From: Isotricha intestinalis
Taxonomy: Eukaryota > Ciliophora > Litostomatea > Vestibuliferida > Isotrichidae
DNA length: 17,522 nucleotides
Assembly (NCBI GenBank): GCA_023807065.1
Contig: JAJJLU010004158.1
Location: 1-17,522, forward strand
Direction of reading: 5' to 3'
Below, one piece after another: positions 9,195 through 17,522 of the stretch (the first letter of the stretch is position 1; each line of letters opens with the position of its first letter). The notes beneath the pieces are model-generated. The model saw nothing but the letters and a program-made list of their open reading frames with translations. It did no database searches and had not been told where the DNA came from. The translations under genes and the position numbers were made by a program.

Positions 9195-10382
9195 AATGAG
9201 AGGAATTTTAATGAATCAAAAAAAGAAATTGATGAAAGTAAAAATAATAAAATAAAAAAAACAAATGAAAATGATTATACTTTTTAAATGATAAATATTT
9301 CAGACACTAATAGATAAATTCAAAAAAAATGGCAGAAGCATATAAATCAATAATAAAATAAAGAAAAAGACTTTTTTGACAAATTAGATATAATATTTGA
9401 TTGACCATCCCCACATATGATAATGAAAATAGGATTTATATATCTAGCTGAAATATTAGAATTTTATATAATTTTTCATTTTATATTATCAAAAAAAAAT
9501 ATTGTAAAAATAGAAGAATATACACAATGTGAAAATAAAATAAATAATATTCAAATAGGAGAAAATATAGAAATAATAAATAATAATAAAAAATTTGAAA
9601 ATAAAGGAACAAATGAAAAAAAGGGAAAAAATAAAAATATTAAAATAAAATATGATGAAATAAAGAACAATATTATCCTGATTTAGATAAAAAGAAAATG
9701 AAATTATTAATTGAATATAAAGATAATATAATTAGAAATGATTTCTTACAAGTTGAACAAAAATATGATTATTATAGTATTAATTCTTATTCTGAAAAAG
9801 ATAAAGAAAGTGGAACTCCTTGTTTTTGGAATCAACTAGTTATTACTGGGATTTTTAGAGATTATGTTATTGAAAATTTAGAAAGATTTGAATATCCACA
9901 TTTACTTATTTTACATTCTATTATTATTAATCAAGATTTTAATGAGAATGAAAGTGAGAGTTGGATTAATTAACGATATAAAAAAACAAGAATATCTGTT
10001 TTTCGCTTTTGTGATAAAAAATTCAGTGATACTGATTTAGATATTTAAAATAAGATTTTTTTTTCTGTAAAATTCTTGGAGGATTATTGGAATCTACATT
10101 TGATTTATTCCTTTCAATAATGAAAATTATATAAGATCAATGTTGTGAGTGATGAACTTCTACTTAAATCAATTAGTGAATTAAAATCAGAAAATAATGA
10201 TTGATAAGGATATATATATAAATTCATTAAAACATTTTGCTATACAAAATGATAAAAAATATTTAAAAAGTAATTTACTTAATTTACTTAATTCAATATA
10301 TAAAGAAAAAAACGTCATATTTTAGAAGAATAAATAATATTAAATTTAAATATAAATCATTAAAATTATAATTAATAATTGA
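9195..10382 (+). CDS. Unrecognised protein, likely distal part of the 7944 gene, frameshifted
   Basis: The reading starts near 9195 with 'NESKKEIDESKNNKIKK', then 'MAEAYKSII' and 'KLDIIFD-TGA-PSPH' (TGA 9402-9404) continuing in the same frame into 'MIMKIGFIYLAEILEFYIIF'. A long clean stretch at 9698-9973 contains 'VEQKYDYYSINSYSEKDKES', 'TPCFWNQLVITGIFRDYV', 'FEYPHLLILHSIIINQDF' and 'ESESWIN', then TAA (Gln) and 'RFCDKKFSDTDLDI'. Later come 'VSDELLLKSISELKSEN' and 'INSLKHFAIQNDKKYLKSN'. It ends near TGA 10380-10382. The strongly structured middle part suggests a conserved globular domain, but I cannot name it. Four or more frame changes are needed. It converges with the RING-kelch gene, whose end overlaps it by about 25 bases. 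Confidence 0.5.
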
Positions 10383-12378
10383 TAATTTTTTAACAAAAAT
10401 TTAATATATAAAAATAATATTAACTAAAAGTCCAATTATTTTTATTTATATGATAACTATGTATTCCAAAAGGTTTTTTAGTCATTCTTTTCATCAATAA
10501 AAACAACTCTTCTATTAATATTATTCATTAAACCACTATGTGAAAAAATAGCTGGTTTTTTTAAATCCTTTCCTCTAAAAATAATTTTTGTTATTGTATT
10601 ATAAAAATAAGTATAACCAACCATATATCTATATTTATTATTTTCAGAATCATTATTATTATTTTTATTTTGAGCAATTTGAATATATTTTTCACTTCTA
10701 TAACCTCCAATAATCATAATAAATTCATCATTAAAAACTGAGTATAAGAATTAATGCAAGGCGTAAAACTATCACCAAAATCTTCAATTTTAACTCAAGT
10801 CCTTTGTTTTTAAATATTATAAATATCAATTAATTCAACATGTGAATTACTATCTTCATCATCACCTATGTAAAAATATAAAAATTGATTTTTAATTATA
10901 CATAATGTTGATTTTACTATATCATAATATTATGGAGTCATTTGTTTCCATTTTTTATCGTTTTTATCATAAATTCACAAACTTTCATTTTTTCATTATT
11001 TGCAATTAATCTCCCTATTAAAAATAATTTATTTTGTATATAAATTGTAGAATGATTATATCTTGTATGAATTATTTTAATTATATATATAAAATCATTT
11101 GAATTTATTTCAACTTTTCCATTTGAAAATGGGAAAATAACTTGAATAAATATCTTTTTTTGAAAATAGTGATTTTTCTGAAAATTTTCCTCCACTTAAA
11201 TAAAATAATGAAGTCTCTTTATCATAACTTATACATAATGTAGGTTATAATTATATTTAAAAAATTCAAATTATTTAATATCACATATAAATCCATACAT
11301 TTTATTATCATTAATAAATTAATTAAATAATGTTTTTCGAGTTCTTTATTTTGTTGAAATGAAATATTATCATAAATACTATTTAAATCAGTAGAAATTT
11401 TTTTTACATATCTAGTATAATTTTGAGTAATTTGGCTTTTATTGTTTATCTTGTAATTCGACTTGTCTAGTATAATTTAAAACTTTTATACTTTCTATTT
11501 TATTAAAATTGAAAGAATAATTTATTTTATCAAAATTATTACTTAAAACCGTTTTATTATTACTTATTACTGATGTTTCTCTCATCATTTAAATCTTCAA
11601 TTACATTTAAATTCCCACTTCCATTACTACTTTGTTTTTAAAATAAATTATTAAAAGAATTTAAATCATTATTTAATTCATTTGATAATATATTTTCAGG
11701 AAAACAATTTCTTATTAATTCATTTCCTTCTGATGTTGATATTATATTTTTCTTATTTTATTTTCATTCATTTCAATTGTTGAACTAAACATATTTTTAT
11801 TTCCACTTATTAGATCATTTATATCTTTTAGAGTGAAACTAATTTTATATTAGTTCATATATTTTTAAAAATATTTATAAAATCTTCATAATAATTTTCA
11901 ACTTTTAATGTGGAATATTTTCAAAAAATTTTCTATTATTTTTTCCATTTTATAAAAATTTTTTCTATTATTTTTATAGTTTTCTTCAATTTTTCAAATA
12001 TTTTTCTTCTATTTTCTTGTTTTAAATTTTCAATATTATGAATACTTTTTGATATAATAACACACTCTTCTGCTAATTGTTTAATTTACCCAAAATTTCA
12101 TTTGTTTCTTTAAAATAGCTTTGATTTAAAATTTATAATACTAAATGAAGAAAAGCAAAATTAACTTTAACATTATTTCTTTCATTTATTTAAAATGGAT
12201 TTCTACATAATGAATGATATAACATTTTTATTTTTAGTTAAACCATCAATAAATATTATACATAAATTATGATTACATGGTAATAAATAAGGTTATGTGA
12301 GCATACTAAAATAATAATTACAAATTAGACGTCTTAAATCCTCATCTTCTTGATTTTGAAATCATAATCTTGTTTCAT
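10357..12378 (-). pseudogene. RING-like + coiled coil + kelch-repeat protein, degenerate
   Basis: ATG at 12378 gives 'MKQDYDF' and, after one missing T, 'QNQEDEDLRRLIC'. The RING-like region reads C-x2-Y, then 'QPYLLPCNHNLC' (TAA at 12295-12293 as Gln), then x2-F, and after a frame change 'LCRNPF'; three expected Cys ligands are missing. Next is 'NFAFLHLVLQILNQSYFKET' and a coiled coil 'KSIHNIENLKQENRRKIFEK', an order typical of TRIM-like E3 proteins. A low-complexity linker (about 11900-11400) leads to kelch blades: 'TLCISYDKETSLFYLSGG', 'YNHSTIYIQNKLFLIG', 'DKKWKQMTP', 'IYNIQKQRT-TGA-VKIEDF' with TGA (10797-10795) at the conserved kelch Trp site, and 'IIGGYRSEKY'. The tail 'KKPFGIHSYHINKNNW' ends near 10440, or at TGA 10359-10357. 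About eight frame changes are needed. As an active ubiquitin ligase it is doubtful. Confidence 0.7.
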
Positions 12379-12427
12379 TTTTTTTAAATTCAATTATCAA
12401 ATTTAATTTTTTATTTTTTAAAAAAAG
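12379..12427. promoter_or_regulatory. 49-base divergent intergenic gap
   Basis: Only 49 A/T-rich bases separate the start codon of the minus-strand RING-kelch gene (12378) from that of the plus-strand CNOT4-like gene (12428). Any promoter must be shared or overlap the coding ends. The gap has a T run on one side and an A run on the other, as also seen before other start codons here; no specific motif is recognised. Confidence 0.4.
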
Positions 12428-14452
12428 ATGAATAAAAAATTAGCAAATGTTAATAAAAAAGTTTCTTATAAAAAATTCAATCAAAATCAAAAACGGAATG
12501 GATATGTTAAAAAGTCTTCTTTTATAATATAATCAGATGTGTCTTTAAGAAGAAGAAGATTAAAAATAATTATGAAGATCTTTTATTTGACAAAAATAAT
12601 CATACCAATTTTTTAATAAAAAATTTAAAAGAAAAAGAAATTAAAAACATTAAAATTTCTCAAAAATCCAAAAAAAAAAAGAAAGAAAAAGAATAGTATA
12701 AATCAAGTTCTTCAATATTAAATGAATTAATAAATAATTAAACACAAATTATTAAAAAAAAAAAATTTATCAAATGTTGTGGTATGAAAAATTTAAAAAA
12801 GCCAAATCAAAAGAAAAGAAATACAATATTGTACTGAATTTAGTAATAATGAAAATAATACTAAAAATGAAAAAAAAAAAAATTTTGTAGTCAAAGTAAT
12901 TATATAATTAATGAAAATACATCTTTGATGGAATTAGAACAAATTAAATCAAATATTTAAAAAAAAAATTTTTGACAAAAAAGAAAAAGAGAAAAAACAA
13001 ACAATTAATGAATTTCAATTCACTTTAAATGGAAAAAAAAAGAAAAAAATAAAACAAATTTCCAAAATATAATGAATCTATAATTTATAAATCTAATAAT
13101 TTTGATAATTTATTCAATCAAAAAAACAATTTTAGAAATCATTCTGTCTCAAATTTATATAAAAATAATATTTTAAAATTTCTTTCAAATAATAATAGTG
13201 ATAATAATTTAAATATTAAAATTAAGAATGATAAACAAAATATAAATAAATCAAATATTGATTTTATTAACGATCAAAGTTATATAAAAAATATAAAAAA
13301 TTTAATAAATTTTACAAACCTAAATACAATTGATAAATTTTATTTTAGTCGTTCTATATAGCGAAAAAATCATTCAAAAATAATTCATTAGACAATAAAA
13401 AAAAAAAAAAAAAAAATTTTAATGATTCTTATATAACTTATAAATATTGTGTTAAAATGGTTAGAATGAATTTTTTAAGTTTAAATTCTTCAAAAATTAT
13501 TAAGAGTTTAAATGAAAAAAAATTGGACCAAATAAAAACAATTTTTACTACAATAAAATGTTAAATGTTTTAGAAAATAAGGAAAAAATTAAATTAAAAT
13601 ATTTATAATAATAATTCAATAAAAAAAGAAATAATCTTTAAAAAAAATATATACAAAGAAGAAATGTCAATTCAATACATTCTCAAATCAAAGATGCCAA
13701 AAAATGTTATACACAAGAAGATATTGAAAAACTATCAAAAACACGAATAATTCAAAAAAACTTAATTCACTTTCAAGGATTTCCACATAATATGTCAAAT
13801 TCAGAAATTTTATCAAATGAAGACGAAAAACTAAGAAAAAAAAATAACTCATCATATATAATATATTCTTCAAACAAAGAAGTAGCTTTGGTAATTTTAT
13901 CAGTCGATTCAACATATATTGAAAATAATTGTGTAAGAGCATTTTTTGGTACCAGTAATTATTGTATTCATTTTCTAAATAATTCAGAATGTATTAATAA
14001 AGAAAATTGTATATTTATTCATAGTTTACAAAATGAAAATGATTATTTAGGTTAATTCAAAATTTACGTATTCTGTTCATACTAAATTAGCAAAAAAAAT
14101 TGTCAAAGGGACAAATATTAATACAATTGATTTTAATGTAAATAATAATAATTTTTGTGTTAATGATAGTGATGATTATATATTAAATAATATTATTCAA
14201 TTAAAAAGACAAAATTCTAATTCCATTAAAAGTAATAGTTTTTGCTCTAACTCTTTAAATGGTGGTTTTGATAGTGGGATTAATTTAAGGAAAAATAAAA
14301 ATTTTAATAGTTTATTTAAATCAAAAGTTCAATCAAGATTCTTTAATAATATAAATTCTGAATCAAAAAATGATGAAATTTGTGATGTTATGAAGTATTT
14401 AATTCATTAAGATTTAGTTTTTTATAAAACATTTGATTATAAATTTTAATGA
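12428..14452 (+). pseudogene. CNOT4-like protein: Lys-rich N-terminus, RRM remnant and CCCH zinc finger
   Basis: ATG at 12428 gives 'MNKKLANVNKKVSYKKFNQN', followed by Lys/Asn-rich low-complexity sequence with many frame changes and a 21-base A run (13397-13417). From about 13700 the match to CNOT4 is clear: 'RIIQKNLIHFQGFP' (first RRM strand), 'KNNSSYIIYSSNKEVALVIL' and 'VRAFFGTSNYC', then a CCCH finger C-x8-C-x5-C-x3-H at 13963-14022. CNOT4 is a RING-RRM-CCCH E3 ligase subunit of the CCR4-NOT mRNA deadenylation complex. The RING domain expected before the RRM is not found, and about 15-20 residues holding the RNP motif ('YFGQYGKI' in the family) are absent between 13810 and 13820. From 14053 another frame (gtt aat tca) carries an Asn/Ser-rich tail to TGA 14450-14452. 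Confidence 0.7.
13397..13417 (+). repeat. 21-base A homopolymer inside a coding region
   Basis: An uninterrupted run of 21 A lies in the Lys-rich part of the CNOT4-like gene. It would code for seven Lys if in phase, and it is a likely site of length variation or base-calling error. Confidence 0.9.
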
Positions 14453-15014
14453 TTGTTAAATAGAGTCACGTAAAAAAGCATTTAAAAAACAAACAATTAA
14501 GACATAGAAAATGTATATAATAAAGCTATGAACAATTAAAGAAAAGTAATATAAATTTGATATTTTATATATTTAATTATCATTGTGATTATTTGAAAAT
14601 ATATTATACTTTTTAAGAATATAAAATATTAGAATTTGTTATATAGTAAATAATTTAAAATAGAATATAGAATAATATTTTATATATTAATTTCTATTAC
14701 ATTTTTTATAAATTAAATTTAAAAATAATTATTTCAAAAAAATTTGTAATTATTTTTTCCCATATTTAAATATCTTTTCTTATTCTAAAAATTATATATT
14801 ATTATTAATATTTTTTTATATTTAAATTATTTTTATATTTGAAAAATTACTGAGATTATTTATTTATATATTAGTCTCATTTACATATTTATTTTTCTTT
14901 TTTATTATTTGATAATATAATCAATTCTTAATTCTTATTAGATATAATAAACAATTTTTATAAAAAGATTCCTTAATAATTCATTATTTTTGTTTTAATT
15001 AATTATTTAATTTT
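14453..15014. other. Gene-free A+T-rich convergent spacer
   Basis: About 560 bases between the TGA of the CNOT4-like gene and the distal end of the RNF213-like fragment. All six frames are broken, and the sequence is alternating short A/T tracts with very little G or C. No RNA gene, hairpin terminator or repeat array is apparent. It is probably the shared 3' flank of two convergent genes. Confidence 0.6.
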
Positions 15015-17372
15015 AATTATTATATAAAATATCAAATTGATATCATAATTCTTTAAAATATCATTTAATAATTCTTCATTTTCTTTTAAAAATGTTAAAA
15101 ACCTTTCAAATAAAATAACATATCTTCTAACTTCTCTAAGATTTACATTAGAACTTTTCTAATAAAAATTTTGTGCAATAATTCAATAAATAGAAAATTG
15201 GATAAATTCATCTGTATTTAATAATGGGAAATCATTTCTATATTTATTAATTGGTTGTGTGACCATACTTCTAATGTATTTTCTTCATCTTCTTTTTTTA
15301 AACTTCCAAAAATAAAAACAAAATTAAGTAAAAAATGAGGTAAAGATTTAAATGAATATACAAAACTTCTAACTTTTTGATTATCATTGACTTTCAATTT
15401 TTTTTCATATCTTCTATAAGATTTAAATGAGGCAATAAATGTTACATTATCTTTTAATTGTTTTCCTTGAATAGTTCCTTGGCACATCATTTCAATTATT
15501 AATCCTATTGAATTACATGTATTAATTTCATCAAGAAATATATAAATCTTTTTATCTAAATTATTATCATTATCATTGTCATTATCATCTTTAGTTGATT
15601 TTTTTTCATTTACAAAAATTCATCATATCTTTATTTGATATTCCAGCATGAATATTCAATATTTCCATATTATTTCCCCTTTATTTTTAATAGAATAAGA
15701 ATTAATTTAATAAAATTATCTGTAGTAAATACATAATTTGATCAATATTAAGTAAATAATCAATATATTTATTTAGGTCAAATACTTTATTTATTTCATT
15801 TAAAAATCCTTTATTATCTAATAAAGTATAATCAATAAGATTTGTGTTCTCTCAGTCAGAATATAAATCATATAAACTTTTATATTCTTTTGAATTTTTT
15901 TCTTTAATTGTAATAATACTTAATGTCATTTTATCTTCATTTAAAAATACTATACTTGTTTTTTCAAGAAGTTCATTAAAAGATAAAATTTGTTTATCTG
16001 TTAAATAATTCATTGACTTTCTTAATGATTCTTCTTCATTGAAGTTTCCACTTTGACTTTTTGATGTTTCAATTTGTCCACTTAATAACCTATCACATAC
16101 ACTTTTTTAACAATATTTTGTTAATCTAATTAATGATTCAATTATAATCTTATTTTTCTAAGTGATAGTTTTATAAATGTTTCTGAAGATAATCTTAATT
16201 GTTCTGAATTTAAATAAAAATTTCCACTAAAAATTTAATTTGTTCCCCTAATACATTAATAAATGAGTTAAATTGATAAAATGTAATATTTTCATTTTCT
16301 TTTTCTAAAAGATATTTTTAATTAATTCCCACCTGTGTTATCATTAATTACCTTTAATTTTTCTATTTCTTTATCTAATCCTTGAGGTTAATTTTAAACA
16401 TTTCCAATTTTTGTTTTACTTCAAAAATCTTCCAAAATATCTTCACATATATTTTTGAAATATACAAAAAATATTATATCTATATATTTTTTCATTATCG
16501 AAGGATTGAAATATTGTGAAACTAATTGAAAATTTGAATCAAATTTATTTGAACATAAGTGGAATTTTTTCCTTATTAATTATCACTTTTTTGAAATATT
16601 TTAATGTTGGATAAATATCAAAAGGTTTATGAAACCAAATGGTGCTTCAATTTTAATTTTATATTCTTTTCCATAATATATAAAATCATAATCAAGAAAT
16701 AATACTTCATAATAAGAAAATAAAATAGAAAATCCTTAATAAATATTTACTAATTCTTTTATATTTGTATCTAAATATCAACATTCAAAGCAATTGCATT
16801 ATCTTTAATCATTTTTAATCTTTCTAAAATTTCTTCTTTAGTAAAATCACATTCAATTGGGAAATAATAATATGAATAATTATCATTTCCTCATTTTTAA
16901 TTAATTCTGTTTTTCCAATTGCATAAGCATCTGAATAATAAATTTCAATTTCATTTTCATCTTCAATTAATTCATCAAAATCAACATCAACAGGATCAAA
17001 ATAATGATGACCTTTTATTTGTTAAATTTGATTAATTAAATCTGATGTTGTCTTAAATAAATCAATAACAAATAAGAATTAATAATTTTCTACATATAAT
17101 TCTTCAAGTAAAGACAATAAAAAATTTGATATTTCTAAATCTAAAATTTCCACCTTTAAAATTTCAAAAAGTATATATGATACAAATTTAATGCGCTATA
17201 AGTAAAAGAAATAAATTCCTCTCTTGTTGATTTTAATGAACATAAAAGAAAAGTTTGTGTATAAGGTAAATTATTAGTTAGATATTTCGTTGCTTTAATT
17301 GTATCTTTTTCATAAGTTTGATTTGAACTTTAATAAGTATAAACTCCATTAATCCTTCAATTACAATTTATT
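15015..17372 (-). pseudogene. RNF213-like giant AAA ATPase/E3 ligase, internal fragment lacking a P-loop
   Basis: On the minus strand several well-separated blocks match the RNF213 type: 'SSNQTYEKDTIKATKYLTNN' and 'TFLLCSLKSTREEFISFTYS'; 'IEIYYSDAYAIGKTELIKN' (P-loop-like 'GKT'); 'YYYFPIECDFTKEEILERLK'; 'SFNELLEKTSIVFLNEDK'; 'MEILNIHAG'; Walker B 'IFLDEINTCNS' at 15541-15509; 'DNVTFIASFKSYRR' at sensor 1; and 'LLNFVFIFGSLKKEDEE'. RNF213 proteins exceed 4000 residues and combine dynein-like AAA modules with an E3 ligase; only about 750 residues remain here, without N- or C-terminal parts. The GxxGCGKT-type P-loop expected before 'ILNIHAG' is missing, and the sensor Asn (family 'AACNPYR') is replaced. 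TAA/TAG at Gln-like sites are frequent; TGA at 15854-15852 and 15185-15183 lie inside conserved frames. About ten frame changes. Confidence 0.75.
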
Positions 17373-17411
17373 AATTTATATATAACTTAAATTAAAAAAA
17401 AATTTATATAA

Positions 17412-17522
17412 ATGGAATCAATGATATTAGACAATACATCAATTCAAAAACAATATCAACAATATTTAATCAAATTATCATCTGATTTAGATATAATTAA
17501 TATATTAATAGAAAAAGATAAT
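17412..17522 (+). CDS. Start of an unrecognised gene, partial at the right edge
   Basis: ATG at 17412, preceded by an A run and an A+T-rich leader, opens 37 codons to the window end without any stop: 'MESMILDNTSIQKQYQQYLI' then 'KLSSDLDIINILIEKDN'. Composition and the A-rich leader match other starts in this window. It is divergent from the RNF213-like fragment, whose coding traces end about 40 bases to the left. The family cannot be told from this length. Confidence 0.6.
   Translation, partial: MESMILDNTSIQKQYQQYLIKLSSDLDIINILIEKDN

Noticed and set aside
13688..13942. Minus-strand hydrophobic frame of 84 codons
   Set aside because: It overlaps the recognisable CNOT4-like RRM/CCCH coding sequence on the plus strand.
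1..17522. Short spliceosomal introns (about 15-25 bases) as the cause of the frame changes
   Set aside because: At the sites checked in the annexin, kinase and RNF213-like genes, the protein match continues without extra bases and a single-base change suffices; no GT...AG insert was found.
1..17522. tRNA, rRNA, CRISPR arrays, bacterial promoters and ribosome binding sites
   Set aside because: No cloverleaf-like G+C-rich segment, rRNA-like stretch or regularly spaced repeat was seen, and the gene families are eukaryotic.

Overview
The window is about 80% A+T and looks like nuclear DNA of a microbial eukaryote that reads TAA and TAG as glutamine. In the standard code almost no frame stays open for more than about 100 codons. 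With TAA/TAG = Gln, long recognisable proteins appear on both strands, for example a coiled coil at 350-355 where two adjacent TAA sit between Gln and Gly. This code is known from ciliates and from some metamonads (diplomonads, some oxymonads). TGA also falls inside conserved frames, often where Trp would fit, yet seems to end two genes. A dual Trp/stop TGA is known from karyorelict ciliates and Condylostoma, so a ciliate of that kind is one candidate. Plain nonsense mutations in decaying genes would look much the same.

Layout. 1-1137 (-): coiled-coil protein, running off the left edge. 1156-1356 (+): Lys/Glu-rich fragment. 1512-3592 (-): unrecognised protein with a C-terminal coiled coil and a Cys/His knuckle. 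4061-5359 (-): a mosaic of a possible protease-like segment, an RNF213-like P-loop segment and the C-lobe of a CAMK/CDPK-type kinase. 5463-6585 (-): cyclic-nucleotide-binding protein with an acidic tail and a 25-residue repeat. 6600-6730 (+) and 6732-6959 (-): two small fragments. 7021-7600 (+): annexin lacking its N-terminal part. 7944-8880 (+), 8920-9105 (-) and 9195-10382 (+): an apparently interrupted or composite, unrecognised gene. 10357-12378 (-): RING-like plus coiled coil plus kelch protein. 12428-14452 (+): CNOT4-like RRM plus CCCH protein. 15015-17372 (-): internal piece of an RNF213-like giant ATPase/E3 ligase. 17412-17522 (+): start of a further gene. The longer gene-free stretches are 3593-4060, 7601-7943 and 14453-15014.

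Almost every recognisable protein is split by one-base frameshifts, often next to A or T runs. That pattern fits either uncorrected long-read errors or neutral decay. Errors alone do not explain the lost functional residues. The RNF213-like piece lacks a P-loop segment, the CNOT4-like RRM lacks its RNP core, the kinase has HHD for HRD and ATE for APE, the RING-like domain lacks Cys ligands, and the annexin and RNF213 genes are truncated. My best reading is a pseudogene-rich region of an AT-rich nuclear genome, possibly a ciliate germline or an unpolished assembly. I see no intact operating system here. The ubiquitin theme (RNF213-like, CNOT4-like, RING-kelch) may be chance.
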